64,000 bases of DNA, taken from the NCBI RefSeq assembly GCF_014203045.1, contig NZ_JACHIF010000003.1, positions 434,001-498,000 on the forward strand, written 5' to 3'. A program made the translations under genes and the position numbers. This DNA is from Prosthecobacter dejongeii. GTDB lineage: Bacteria; Verrucomicrobiota; Verrucomicrobiia; Verrucomicrobiales; Verrucomicrobiaceae. Numbering within the stretch: position 1 is the first letter of the stretch; every line of letters starts with the position of its first letter. Under the pieces are notes generated by a model, which had not been told where the DNA came from, ran no database searches, and was given only the letters and a program-made list of their open reading frames with translations. Below are positions 53,706-62,447 of this stretch, in pieces.

Positions 53706-54847
53706 TTGGGCCTGCCACCTGCATCCAGCTCCGCACCCACTTCTGCAAAGCCTACGGCGAGAGATTGCCAGTCCTCCGCCGAGGTGTCGGGACCGCTGCT
53801 GATCCGAACGACTCGCTTCAGCTCCTCCCAACTGGCCCCGAGCGCCTGGACGACGACGGAGGATCCCTCTTTGCCGGAGCTACAAGCGGAGCCGGTGGAG
53901 ATGGCAAAACCGCGCCGGGTGAGTCGGGTGAGCCATTTGAGATTGTCATGTCGCGGCATCACCAACAACGATGTGTTGCTGAGGCGAGGGGCTTTTTCCG
54001 AAATCACGCGCAATCCGGGAAAGGTGCTTTCCATCTCGACTTCGAAGGCATTCCGGTGCTGTCTTTGAGTCTCTTGAGCGGCTTCGATGTTTTCAGTCGC
54101 GGATTCCAGGGCTGCTACCATGGCGGCGATGGCGGGATAGTTTTCGGTCCCAGCCCGGCGGCTATTTTCCTGGGGGCCGCCGTGCAGGAGGGGGAAGCTC
54201 TCTTCGGCATCGGCCAGGATGAGAAAGCCGATGCCTTTAGGCCCACCAAATTTATGAGCGCTGCCGGTGAGGTAGTCGCAAGTGCCGAGCTGGTCGGCAG
54301 GCTGCTTGCCGATCCATTGCGCAGCATCGCTGTGGAAACGTGCACCGGATTCGCGGCAGATTTTCAGCAGTTCCTCCCAGGGCTGCAGCACGCCGCTTTC
54401 ATTGTTGGCCGCCATGAGGGAGACCAGGGCAGGGGAATGCTGCTGGAGAATGCCTTGCAACACTTCTGGTTGGACCACACCTTGGTCATTCACGGGAATT
54501 TCGATCACGCGCCCTCGCCCCAGCCAGGCGCGCGCGGCTTCACGAACGCTGGGGTGCTCAATGGCAGAAATGGCCACGACCCCATCCGCAGGCAGGCATT
54601 TCGAAAGCCCGGCAAACAACGTATTGTTAGACTCGGTCGCGCCGGAGGTGAAGACCACGCGCTCAGGTTCCACGCCCAGGAGATCGGCGAATTGCTCCCG
54701 CGCTGCTTCCAGGGCCTGACTGGTGAGGCCCGCCTCACGATAAAGACTGGAGGCATTGTGCCAATGTTGATCGCTGGCACGTAGCCAGGCCGCGCGGGCC
54801 GCAGGAGACAGGGGCGTGGTGGCGTTGTGGTCGAAGTAAGCGGGCAC
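53702..54847 (-). CDS. Cysteine desulfurase (NifS/IscS-like)
   Basis: 381 residues. A PLP enzyme: internal-aldimine Lys 199 in TGSAHKFGG, PLP-stacking His 98 (EHPS), and the catalytic Cys 322 in the mobile loop STGSACSSGKEGSS. FDHNATTPLSP is the N-terminal signature. It supplies persulfide sulfur for Fe-S clusters or other thio-cofactors; no iscU, sufBCD or thiI is adjacent, so its acceptor is unknown. The TGA stop (53702-53704 on the complementary strand) lies inside a hairpin repeat. Confidence 0.93.
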   Translation of the reverse strand: MPAYFDHNATTPLSPAARAAWLRASDQHWHNASSLYREAGLTSQALEAAREQFADLLGVEPERVVFTSGATESNNTLFAGLSKCLPADGVVAISAIEHPSVREAARAWLGRGRVIEIPVNDQGVVQPEVLQGILQQHSPALVSLMAANNESGVLQPWEELLKICRESGARFHSDAAQWIGKQPADQLGTCDYLTGSAHKFGGPKGIGFLILADAEESFPLLHGGPQENSRRAGTENYPAIAAMVAALESATENIEAAQETQRQHRNAFEVEMESTFPGLRVISEKAPRLSNTSLLVMPRHDNLKWLTRLTRRGFAISTGSACSSGKEGSSVVVQALGASWEELKRVVRISSGPDTSAEDWQSLAVGFAEVGAELDAGGRPK

Positions 54848-54947
54848 GGTGGGTGTGTTGCATTTCTACACAGGGAATGCTGGGGCTGCCAAATGGGAAA
54901 ACCTTTGGTAAAACGGAGGTGCATGGCAGCGTTTGTCATATCCTGCC

Positions 54948-56384
54948 ATGTCTGACCTCAATTCCTCCTCCGATTTTAAACGTCGCGCCTTTCTTCGTGC
55001 TGCCCTCTCGGGTGCCATCCTGCCGACTGGGCTGACACTGGCCGCAGAGGAGGTGGATGCCAAGCCGGGCGTTTTCCAGGAGCCCGCGCACGAACTACCT
55101 CTGGTGCAGGATGCGGATGTCATCGTTTGTGGTGCGGGGCCCGCGGGAGTCACCGCTGCCATCACTGCTGCCCGTGCAGGGGCGCGGGTGCGTTTGTTTG
55201 AATGGCGTGGCTGCCTGGGCGGTGTGTGGACAGCGGGGTTGCTGGGGTATTTTCTCGACTTTAACAAACCTGGTTTCGCTAAGGAACTGCGAGATCAACT
55301 GGATGCGCGAGGAGCCCGGGCAAACTCCACCAGCACTTCCCGGTTTTGTTATGATCCTGAGGCTTTGAAGCAGTTGCTGGAGGAGCTTTGTGTCGAGGCG
55401 GGCGTGAAATTCCAACTTCACACGCGCGTGGCCGCTGCATTTAAAGAAGGTCGCCGCTTAACCACGATTGTGACAGAGTCAAAATCTGGCCGCCAGGCCT
55501 GGACCGCCCCCGTTTTCATTGATGCCACGGGCGATGGTGACCTGGGCGCGCAGGCCGGTTGCCAATTTGAAATCGGGGAGGCCAAAGAGTGTCCCTGCCA
55601 GCCCATGTCGCTGAATGCACTGCTGATGGTGAAGGATGTCGAGCAACTGCGTGAGTTTGTCCGCTTTGGCGTGCCGAAGCCCGGTGAGAATAAAGATGCG
55701 GACAAGAAAAAGCTCATCAAGGACACCATCGCTAGCACCGGGCATTTCCCTTCGTATGCAGGGGCCACACTCTGGCATGTTCACGGCAATCTCGTGTTTG
55801 CCATGTTTAATCATGAGTATGGCATCAAACCCTGGGATGCTGCGGAGATCACCGCAGCGACCGTGCGGGCTCGCGCGGAGATGCACAAAATGATCAACGG
55901 ACTGCGCAGCCTCGGGGGCGCATGGGAGGGGCTTCAAATCGTGGCCACGGCGGAACAGATCGGCGTGCGCGATGGCCGCCGAATTGTGGGTCGTTATGTG
56001 GTAAAGCAGGACGACTTGGTCGTGGGTGCCCGCCATGAAGATGGTGTCACCCGGGCCACCTTTAGCGTGGATGTCCATGCCACCACGGCAGATCACAACA
56101 AGAAGGCCCCCATTCATGCTACCAAAATCAAAGTGAAGCCCTATGACATTCCCCTGCGCGCCATGATCGCTGCCGATGTGGACGGCCTCATGATGGCAGG
56201 GCGCTGCATCAGTGGTGACTTCATTTCGCATTCCAGCTACCGAGTGACCGGCAATGCCGTGGGCATGGGCGAAGGAGCAGGCGTGGTGGCCGCTCTGGCC
56301 GCCAAGTCAAAGCGCCTGCCTCATGAGGTGACGTGGAGTGAAGGGGAGCAAAAACTAGTCGCCATGGGCCAACGGGCTTCATAA
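54948..56384 (+). CDS. Tat-exported FAD-dependent oxidoreductase (paralog 1)
   Basis: 478 residues from the ATG at 54948 (a TTG at 54933 is a weak alternative). A Tat-like signal (FKRRAFLRAALSGAILPTG) is followed by an FAD dinucleotide motif (ADVIVCGAGPAGVTAAITA, about 60-78), a FWRGC-like LGGVWTAG segment, and VFIDATGDGDLGA. The C-terminal MMAGRCISGDFISHSSYRVTG is very similar to the paralog at 59555. This is the FAD_oxidored (PF12831) group; the substrate is unknown. It is monocistronic, followed by a hairpin terminator. Confidence 0.9.
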   Translation: MSDLNSSSDFKRRAFLRAALSGAILPTGLTLAAEEVDAKPGVFQEPAHELPLVQDADVIVCGAGPAGVTAAITAARAGARVRLFEWRGCLGGVWTAGLLGYFLDFNKPGFAKELRDQLDARGARANSTSTSRFCYDPEALKQLLEELCVEAGVKFQLHTRVAAAFKEGRRLTTIVTESKSGRQAWTAPVFIDATGDGDLGAQAGCQFEIGEAKECPCQPMSLNALLMVKDVEQLREFVRFGVPKPGENKDADKKKLIKDTIASTGHFPSYAGATLWHVHGNLVFAMFNHEYGIKPWDAAEITAATVRARAEMHKMINGLRSLGGAWEGLQIVATAEQIGVRDGRRIVGRYVVKQDDLVVGARHEDGVTRATFSVDVHATTADHNKKAPIHATKIKVKPYDIPLRAMIAADVDGLMMAGRCISGDFISHSSYRVTGNAVGMGEGAGVVAALAAKSKRLPHEVTWSEGEQKLVAMGQRAS

Positions 56385-56392
56385 GAATTTGT

Positions 56393-56421
56393 GCGGCCTG
56401 AAGTCAGATACCTCAGGCCGC
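56393..56421. terminator. Hairpin between convergent genes, probable bidirectional terminator
   Basis: GCGGCCTGA (56393-56401) and TCAGGCCGC (56413-56421) form a perfect nine-base-pair stem. It lies between the ends of the FAD oxidoreductase (+) and the VOC gene (-); there is no long T-tract. Confidence 0.5.
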
Positions 56422-56430
56422 TAAATATCC

Positions 56431-56802
56431 TCAGACCATGCTGTGCAGTCCCACCACATTGCCTTCGGTGTCCTCAAGGATGCCGATGAAACCGTGAGGT
56501 GGGATGGCAAAACGGTCGCGGATCACTTTGCCTCCGGCCACTGGGATGCGGGAAAGGACGGCATCCAGATCGCCCTCGACATTGAGGTAAACCATGGAGC
56601 CACCGGGGCCTGGGTTGCAGCCTTCCATTTTGGTCAGGGCACCGCCGATGCCCTGCATGTTGTCATAGGGAAAGATGGCCATTTCGCAGCAATCCATGCC
56701 GGAATCTTGGAGCTTGGCGTTCAGAATGGTTTCGTAAAAAGTGCGTGCGCGGCTGAGGTCGGTGACAAAGATTTCGAACCAGTTGATGGCGTTGTTTTTC
56801 AT
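56431..56802 (-). CDS. VOC family protein (glyoxalase/dioxygenase-like)
   Basis: 123 residues from the ATG at 56802. The fold is visible in INWFEIFVTDLSRARTFYE and in the C-terminal GFIGILEDTEGNVVGLHS, where the acidic metal ligand is in EDTEGN. It matches the vicinal-oxygen-chelate family; the metal and reaction are unknown. It is downstream of the WYL regulator on the same strand (113-base gap), a common pairing for YafY-like regulators. Confidence 0.88.
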   Translation of the reverse strand: MKNNAINWFEIFVTDLSRARTFYETILNAKLQDSGMDCCEMAIFPYDNMQGIGGALTKMEGCNPGPGGSMVYLNVEGDLDAVLSRIPVAGGKVIRDRFAIPPHGFIGILEDTEGNVVGLHSMV

Positions 56803-56915
56803 GGTGTGTGTATAGGATTGAAGTTCATGCCTGCTGTTGATGCAGGACACACGCATGAAAGCAGGGGGGACTGACAACCCTATGTCAGCAGTGATTTCGA
56901 AAGACTGAAAAAACT

Positions 56916-57860
56916 TCAGGCATGAAGGGCTGCCATCTGCAACGCCGCTTCACGCATCCGTTGCCGCATCGCGGGCGGATGCTCCACCACTGCCTGCGGG
57001 CCCAGGCTCATGAGCCAGCCGATCAGCCATTCCTGAGACCAGGCAAGCAGTTCGATCCGCGTCCGTCCATCGGGCTGCACTTGCTCTGGGGCACAGGTGC
57101 AGGGCATCTCACGACGAACTCGATCCATGATGGCGGGGCCGAAAAGAACGGTGGTCGGTACGATTTCGTGCGCATCCAGATTTTCAGCCAGAAAGGTCTT
57201 CACTGAAAAGCCTTCGTGCCCTTGAAAACCTTCGGTCAGGACTTCCCAGCGCACGATTCGGTCTAACCGGAAGTCGCGAAATTCACTGCGCAGACGGCAG
57301 TAGGCGATGAGGTGCCATTCCCGTGCATAAAACATCATCCCTAGAGGCTCCACCGTGCGGCTGGTGATATCCCCGCGTCCTCCTGCATTGTACGCCAGGC
57401 TTACACAGCGGCGTTGAATCACCGCATGTTGCAGAGGCATGATGGAGCGCTGCTCCTCGTCCTTGCGCGGTGAGGAGAGCCAAACACCCACGGCATTCTT
57501 GAGCCGATTCAGTTGGTCTTGACGCTCTTTCGGCAGGACCGCCCGGATCTTGAGCAGGGCCGACCTCAGGGCACCGCGCAGGGAATCATCCGCCACTTGC
57601 TCTGTTACTTCACCGCTCATGAAGAGGGCGCTGGCTTCATGCTCCGTGAACATCACCGGAGGCATGTGATAACCGCGCATGAGGCTGTAGCCCACTCCTG
57701 CTTCTGCCACGATGGGCACCCCAGCTTCTCCCAGTGCCGCAAGGTCTCGATACACTGTGCGCACGCTCATCTCATAATGTTCAGCAATCTGCTCCGCCGT
57801 GATGACGCGGTGGCTTTGCAGCAGCAGGATCATGCCCGTGAGGCGGTCAATGCGATTCAT
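56916..57860 (-). CDS. WYL-domain transcriptional regulator (YafY-like)
   Basis: 314 residues. An N-terminal winged helix (LTGMILLLQSHRVITAEQIA, then VRTVYRDLAALGEAGVPI) and a WYL domain (about 140-225; EPLGMMFYAREWHLIAYC, then RSEFRDFRLDRI) are clear, followed by a C-terminal WCX-like extension. WYL proteins sense nucleotides or other ligands and control DNA-damage, defence or metabolic genes. The VOC gene lies downstream. The 184-base AT-rich upstream gap separates it from the divergent ATPase gene. Confidence 0.92.
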   Translation of the reverse strand: MNRIDRLTGMILLLQSHRVITAEQIAEHYEMSVRTVYRDLAALGEAGVPIVAEAGVGYSLMRGYHMPPVMFTEHEASALFMSGEVTEQVADDSLRGALRSALLKIRAVLPKERQDQLNRLKNAVGVWLSSPRKDEEQRSIMPLQHAVIQRRCVSLAYNAGGRGDITSRTVEPLGMMFYAREWHLIAYCRLRSEFRDFRLDRIVRWEVLTEGFQGHEGFSVKTFLAENLDAHEIVPTTVLFGPAIMDRVRREMPCTCAPEQVQPDGRTRIELLAWSQEWLIGWLMSLGPQAVVEHPPAMRQRMREAALQMAALHA

Positions 57861-57944
57861 GGAGTGGGGAGACGAGCCCTAAAACTGGTCGCAGATTTTT
57901 AATCGCACAAGAAACGAATGCAGTCATAAAACGACATTTATAAC

Positions 57945-58039
57945 AAGTGACAAGATCAGTATATTACTCAATTCAATAATTATTGAAGAAAGTGAGCTGA
58001 GAATGAGATCTTGAATAAGTGACAAAGTGAGTATATTAC
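57945..58039. promoter_or_regulatory. AT-rich control region with direct repeats and a perfect palindrome
   Basis: Two 23-base direct repeats, AAGTGACAAGATCAGTATAT (57945 onward, ending TTAC) and AAGTGACAAAGTGAGTATAT (58017 onward, ending TTAC), match at 20 of 23 bases, with starts 72 bases apart. Between them is a perfect 16-base palindrome TTCAATAATTATTGAA (57972-57987). It ends five bases before the ATPase start. It could hold operators or a promoter for the divergent WYL and ATPase genes. Confidence 0.6.
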
Positions 58040-58044
58040 AAATT

Positions 58045-59490
58045 ATGTCACTTGAAGAATATCCGACGCTGGACCGCCCGGTTTTTGTGAATCGTCAGGA
58101 GGAGATTGGTTTGTTGGATGCCTTTCGCCGTAAGGCTGGCGCGCAGTTCATGGTGGTTTATGGGCGGCGCCGTATCGGTAAAACTGCGTTAATCACTCAC
58201 TGGATGTCAGGGCGTCCACGGACAAAAATTCGTGGTTTTTACTGGGTGGCACATCGCAGCACGCCGGAGATCCTGCTGCGAAGTTTTTCCGAAGCCCTGG
58301 CTTCTTGCTTGGAGGCCGAGATTGCCGCGAGGCTTAGCTTTGCCACTTGGGAAGATGCCTTTAAGCAAATGTTCGCCCTAGCTAAAACGGAGGCTTTGGT
58401 GGCGGGGATTGATGAGTTTCCCTACCTTCTGGAAAGCGTTCCGGGCCTCGCTTCATTGCTGCAGAAAATCTGGGATGGCCATAAACAAGGCTCCCAACTC
58501 AAGCTGATTTTGTGCGGCTCCCAGTATCACATGATGCATGAGCAGTTCTTCACGCCGAAGCAGCCGCTCTACGGTCGTGCCACGGCTTCGCTGTTGTTGG
58601 ATGAGGTTTCTCCCACTCACCTTAGTCAATTCCTGCCGCATTACAGTGCCCCCCAGATTGTCGAAACCTACAGCGTGCTGGGCGGGGTGCCAAAGTACCT
58701 GGAGATGTGGGATGACCGCTCACCCGTGCTGACCAACATTCGTGAATTGCTGCTGTCTCCGGCTACCTTGTTCAGGCATGAGGCCTTGTTCTTGATTCAT
58801 GATGAAATCGCCGAGCCGCGTACTTATTTGGGCTTGCTGGAGGCCATTGGCGGCGGGTTGCGCACACCTGTGACCATTGCCAAAATTACAGGGTTGCCAA
58901 TCACGCATGTGGGCAAATACCTGCATCATCTCCTGGCTCTCAAACTGGTACGCCGGGTGCAGTCAGCCGAAGCTCCGAATGTGGCACAGACTCGCCTCAG
59001 CAGATATGAGATCCGCGATCCCTTCATGCGTTTTCATTTTGAATTCATTCATCCGCATCCAGATCTGGTGGAGAGAAATCGAATGACGGAACACATGGAG
59101 AAGATCACCTCCCGCTTTGATGCCTACGTGGGTAAAACGGGTTACGAAGAGCTGGCACGACGTCACTTGGAGTCTCTGGGTCTGGTCGGCAAACTGCCGT
59201 TCAAACCGGACGCCGTGGGGCGTGCCTGGACTCCGCGTGCTGAGGTGGACGTCTTTGCCATCAGCCGTAAATCGCAAGCGGCCTTGTTTGGCGAGTGTCG
59301 CTGGAACTCTCGTAAAATGGACGTGTCCGTGCTTACCGAATTGCAGACCAAAGCGGAGAGCTTTCCCCGCCTCAAAAAGTGGAAGAAGCACTTTGCCTTG
59401 TTCTCAAAATCTGGTTTTACCGCAGAGCTGACACGAGTTGCCAAAAAAGAAAGAATCCTTCTTTGCGAAGGGCCTCTGGTCTCCATGTAA
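58045..59490 (+). CDS. Archaeal-type AAA ATPase with DUF234 domain
   Basis: 481 residues from the ATG at 58045 (a GTG at 58027 lies within the repeat and is less likely). The N-terminal P-loop ATPase has FVNRQEEIGLLDAF, the Walker A YGRRRIGKTALI, and AGIDEFPYLLE as Walker B. The sensor-like LILCGSQYHMM follows. A winged-helix (about 265-330) and a C-terminal DUF234 nuclease-like domain (about 360-480) complete the archaeal-ATPase/DUF234 architecture, with ARHLESLG and AEVDVFAISR. Members of this group are thought to be mobile or defence-related; the function is unproven. The gene is more AT-rich at the 5' end. Confidence 0.88.
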   Translation: MSLEEYPTLDRPVFVNRQEEIGLLDAFRRKAGAQFMVVYGRRRIGKTALITHWMSGRPRTKIRGFYWVAHRSTPEILLRSFSEALASCLEAEIAARLSFATWEDAFKQMFALAKTEALVAGIDEFPYLLESVPGLASLLQKIWDGHKQGSQLKLILCGSQYHMMHEQFFTPKQPLYGRATASLLLDEVSPTHLSQFLPHYSAPQIVETYSVLGGVPKYLEMWDDRSPVLTNIRELLLSPATLFRHEALFLIHDEIAEPRTYLGLLEAIGGGLRTPVTIAKITGLPITHVGKYLHHLLALKLVRRVQSAEAPNVAQTRLSRYEIRDPFMRFHFEFIHPHPDLVERNRMTEHMEKITSRFDAYVGKTGYEELARRHLESLGLVGKLPFKPDAVGRAWTPRAEVDVFAISRKSQAALFGECRWNSRKMDVSVLTELQTKAESFPRLKKWKKHFALFSKSGFTAELTRVAKKERILLCEGPLVSM

Positions 59491-59554
59491 AGTCTTCCTT
59501 TTGCCCTCAATCGTTCTTGGCAAGAGGCCTCATTTTGGCTCAGTATTCATTACC

Positions 59555-60988
59555 ATGCCTGCCAAAACCGATCTCAATCGCCGCCACTTTTTTCAAACAG
59601 CTCTGGGAGGTGCCCTTGCGGCTCCCTCACTGGTTCAGGCTGCTGCGGGAACACCGGCGGACCCTTCACGCTATGCGGAGCCAGGGCATGACTTGGCTTG
59701 TGTGCAGGATGCGGATGTCATCGTCTGCGGCGCTGGGCCAGCAGGCGTGGCAGCGGCCATCACGGCGGCGCGTGCAGGCGCAAAGGTGCGTTTGTTTGAG
59801 GTGCATGGTTGCTTGGGCGGTGTGTGGACCGCAGGACTGCTGACCTGGATCTTTGACTTCGATAAACCGGGGCTCACTCGTGAGATCATCGCCAAACTGG
59901 ATGAACGTGGTGCCCGACGTGGCAGCGACAACGGGCGTTTCGTGTATGAGCCCGATGAAATGAAGCTGCTGCTAGAGGATCTCTGCGTGGAGGCCGGGGT
60001 GAAATTTCGACTGCACACCCGCGCCGTGGCCGCTTACAAGGAAGGCAAACGCCTCACCACCGTCATCACGGAATCTGCCTCCGGCCGCGAGGCTTGGCGC
60101 GCCCCCGTTTTTATTGATACTACCGGCGATGGGGTGCTCGGTGCCCTGGCTGGATGCTCCTGGGACCTCGGAAATATGGGGCAGGACAAATCCAGCCAGT
60201 GCCTGTGCCAGCCTCTCACCATGAATGCTCTGGCGGTGGTGAAGGATGTCACGCAGATGCAGAAGTACATCTCCTTTTATGAAGGCGATCTGAAGTGGCA
60301 TGTGGAGGCGACGAAGAACTTCAAAGCGGACATCCAAAAAGCAGGCATAGATCCCTCCTACGGAATGCCCACCCTTTTTCATGTGCGGGACAATGTGGTG
60401 CTCATCATGGCTAACCATGAGTATGGCATTCGCCCTGATGATGCCGATGCCCTCACCGCAGCCACGGTTCGTGCTCGCAAAGAGATCTTTGCCATCACCC
60501 GTGCCCTGCGGAAATTGGGCGGTGTCTGGGAGGGGTTCCAGATTATCGCCTCGGCAGAGCAGATCGGCGTGCGGGATGGCAAACGCATCCATGGCCGCTA
60601 CACGGTGGTGAAGGATGACCTCGTCAACGGAGCGCGTCACGAAGACGGTGTTGCCCGTGTGACCTTTGGCGTGGACATCCATGCGAAGTCCAAGAAGGAC
60701 AATGACCAGCTTACCATTGAGCGAGGTGGCGTGACGAAATTTACCCCCTATGACATCCCTTTGCGTGCGCTCATTGCCAAGGATGTGGACGGTCTCATGA
60801 TGGCAGGCCGCTGCATCAGTGGCGACTTCGTGGCCCACGCCAGCTACCGTGTGACAGGCAATGCTGTCGCCATGGGAGAAGCCGCTGGCGTCACCGCCGC
60901 GATTGCCGCCACCTCCAAGCGCCTGCCCCACGAGGTAGCCTGGAAGGAGGCCGAAGAGAAACTGACCAGTCTCAGGCCGCAGGCTTAA
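59555..60988 (+). CDS. Tat-exported FAD-dependent oxidoreductase (paralog 2)
   Basis: 477 residues from the ATG at 59555, where the Tat signal begins (TDLNRRHFFQTALGG). The FAD motif ADVIVCGAGPAGVAAAITA, the LGGVWTAGLLTWIF segment and the C-terminal MMAGRCISGDFVAHASYRVTG align closely with the protein encoded at 54948, so they are recent paralogs. Both keep a CxCQP motif (here CLCQP). The longer reading frame from 59438 is not homologous upstream. Substrate unknown. Confidence 0.9.
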   Translation: MPAKTDLNRRHFFQTALGGALAAPSLVQAAAGTPADPSRYAEPGHDLACVQDADVIVCGAGPAGVAAAITAARAGAKVRLFEVHGCLGGVWTAGLLTWIFDFDKPGLTREIIAKLDERGARRGSDNGRFVYEPDEMKLLLEDLCVEAGVKFRLHTRAVAAYKEGKRLTTVITESASGREAWRAPVFIDTTGDGVLGALAGCSWDLGNMGQDKSSQCLCQPLTMNALAVVKDVTQMQKYISFYEGDLKWHVEATKNFKADIQKAGIDPSYGMPTLFHVRDNVVLIMANHEYGIRPDDADALTAATVRARKEIFAITRALRKLGGVWEGFQIIASAEQIGVRDGKRIHGRYTVVKDDLVNGARHEDGVARVTFGVDIHAKSKKDNDQLTIERGGVTKFTPYDIPLRALIAKDVDGLMMAGRCISGDFVAHASYRVTGNAVAMGEAAGVTAAIAATSKRLPHEVAWKEAEEKLTSLRPQA

Positions 60989-61015
60989 CGCGCAGGTCAG
61001 ATAAAGCTGCCTAGA

Positions 61016-62353
61016 TTACACGAGATCAGGCAGCGGATTATCTGCATCTCCAAAATGCGCAGTCTTCACGCCCATGCGTTCCATCATGGCTAGATGCAGG
61101 CGGCAGAGCTTGCGGTTTGGGTCCTTGCTGTAGTCGAAATAACGGCCACCACGCAGGGTGCCGCCGCCACCACCGGCGAGGAGGAGGGGGAGCTGGGTTG
61201 AGTCATGGGCATTGCCATCGTAGAGGCTGGAGGTCAGCATGATCATGCTATTATCCAGCAGAGTTCGTTCGCCTTCGTTGGTCGCTTCCATCTTCTGCAG
61301 GGCCTCGGACCATACCTTCACCATGTATTCATTGCCCTTTTGGTAGGAGGCCAGCCGGTCCGCATCATTGGCATGGTGAGACAACTCATGCTGGCCGCCT
61401 TTCACGCCTAGGAAGCCAAAGTTCATGTTGGAAAGGTCGTTCGTCAGCATGTTCGTCACCACGCGAGTGCGATCCATCTGGAAGGCCAGGACCATGATGT
61501 CCAGCATGAGTTTCACGTGCTCTTCCTGCTGCGCTGGGATGCCTGAGGCGGGACGGGCGAGCCAAGGCGTCTTCACGCTGGGCTGCCACCCACGGGTCGC
61601 TGCCTCAGCGGTGCTGAGTTTTTCAGAACGTGCGATGCGCTGCTCCAGATCCCGGACGGAGGTGAGGTATTCATCCAGCTTCTGGCCATCGCGGCGGCTC
61701 AGCTTACCCCGCAGGCTGCTGGCGTCTTGCATCACCAGATCCAGCACGCTCTTGTCACGGGCGCGTTTGCTACCGTCGTCAAAGAGTTGGTCAAAAGCCT
61801 GCTGAGGATAGATCTCCTTCGGTGCAGGTGTCGTGGGGCTGCTCCAGGAAAGGTAGGCCGAATAAAGGGAAGTGTAACCGCTGTCAGTGCTGTATTTAGG
61901 CCCTTCCGTGCCGATGGCAAGACTGGCCACAGGGGTCTGCTGGCCGATCTTGTTGGCGATGATTTGGTCCATGGTCAGGCCTACTTCCACATCCGTAGTC
62001 GTTTGCTTCACCTTCAAGCCTGAAAGAATATTCATCTTCGGGTAGTGGCCTCCGGGCCCAGTAACCGTCGAGGGATTCCACAGGCCTTTGAAGACCATGA
62101 CCTTGTTTTTCACGGGCTCCAAAGGTTTCAGCGTTTGCAGAAACTCTAAACCTCCGGGTGTGTTGGACGCGCCCCAATGATGTGGGTTCACCCCGTTGCC
62201 AAAAAAGCAGATTCCCAGACGCCGAGGGGCCTGTGGTGTGCCTTTGACCACCGGAGCGCCAAAGGACGACACCGACTCAAACCACGGTAGGCCGAGCATG
62301 ATGCCGGCACCACGCAGAAACTGACGGCGGGAAAACTGAGAGGAACTTTTCAT
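61016..62353 (-). CDS. Tat-exported DUF1552 protein
   Basis: 445 residues from the ATG at 62353. A Tat signal (FSRRQFLRGAGIMLGLPW) starts the mature chain. The DUF1552 core is visible: RLGICFFGNGVNPHHW, TSVRDLEQRIARSEKLS, ELSHHANDADRLASY, and LLLAGGGGGTLRGGRYFDY. DUF1552 proteins are exported and typical of Planctomycetota/Verrucomicrobiota, usually encoded next to DUF1592/1588/1585 cytochrome-type proteins; none is adjacent here. Function is unproven. It is divergent from the P-type ATPase gene with a 94-base gap. Confidence 0.9.
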   Translation of the reverse strand: MKSSSQFSRRQFLRGAGIMLGLPWFESVSSFGAPVVKGTPQAPRRLGICFFGNGVNPHHWGASNTPGGLEFLQTLKPLEPVKNKVMVFKGLWNPSTVTGPGGHYPKMNILSGLKVKQTTTDVEVGLTMDQIIANKIGQQTPVASLAIGTEGPKYSTDSGYTSLYSAYLSWSSPTTPAPKEIYPQQAFDQLFDDGSKRARDKSVLDLVMQDASSLRGKLSRRDGQKLDEYLTSVRDLEQRIARSEKLSTAEAATRGWQPSVKTPWLARPASGIPAQQEEHVKLMLDIMVLAFQMDRTRVVTNMLTNDLSNMNFGFLGVKGGQHELSHHANDADRLASYQKGNEYMVKVWSEALQKMEATNEGERTLLDNSMIMLTSSLYDGNAHDSTQLPLLLAGGGGGTLRGGRYFDYSKDPNRKLCRLHLAMMERMGVKTAHFGDADNPLPDLV

Positions 62354-62447
62354 TGGGGGGATTACAGATACTACGTCGCAAAAAGGCGCAAGTTTTCGGC
62401 CAATAAGACACATAGCAATACGCCCGATCCTGCGTATTTTCCAGCCC

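Noticed and set aside
59972..60931. A 319-codon minus-strand open frame within the second FAD oxidoreductase
   Set aside because: Antisense to conserved FAD and C-terminal motifs; the matching antisense frame also exists in the paralog, as expected for a shadow.
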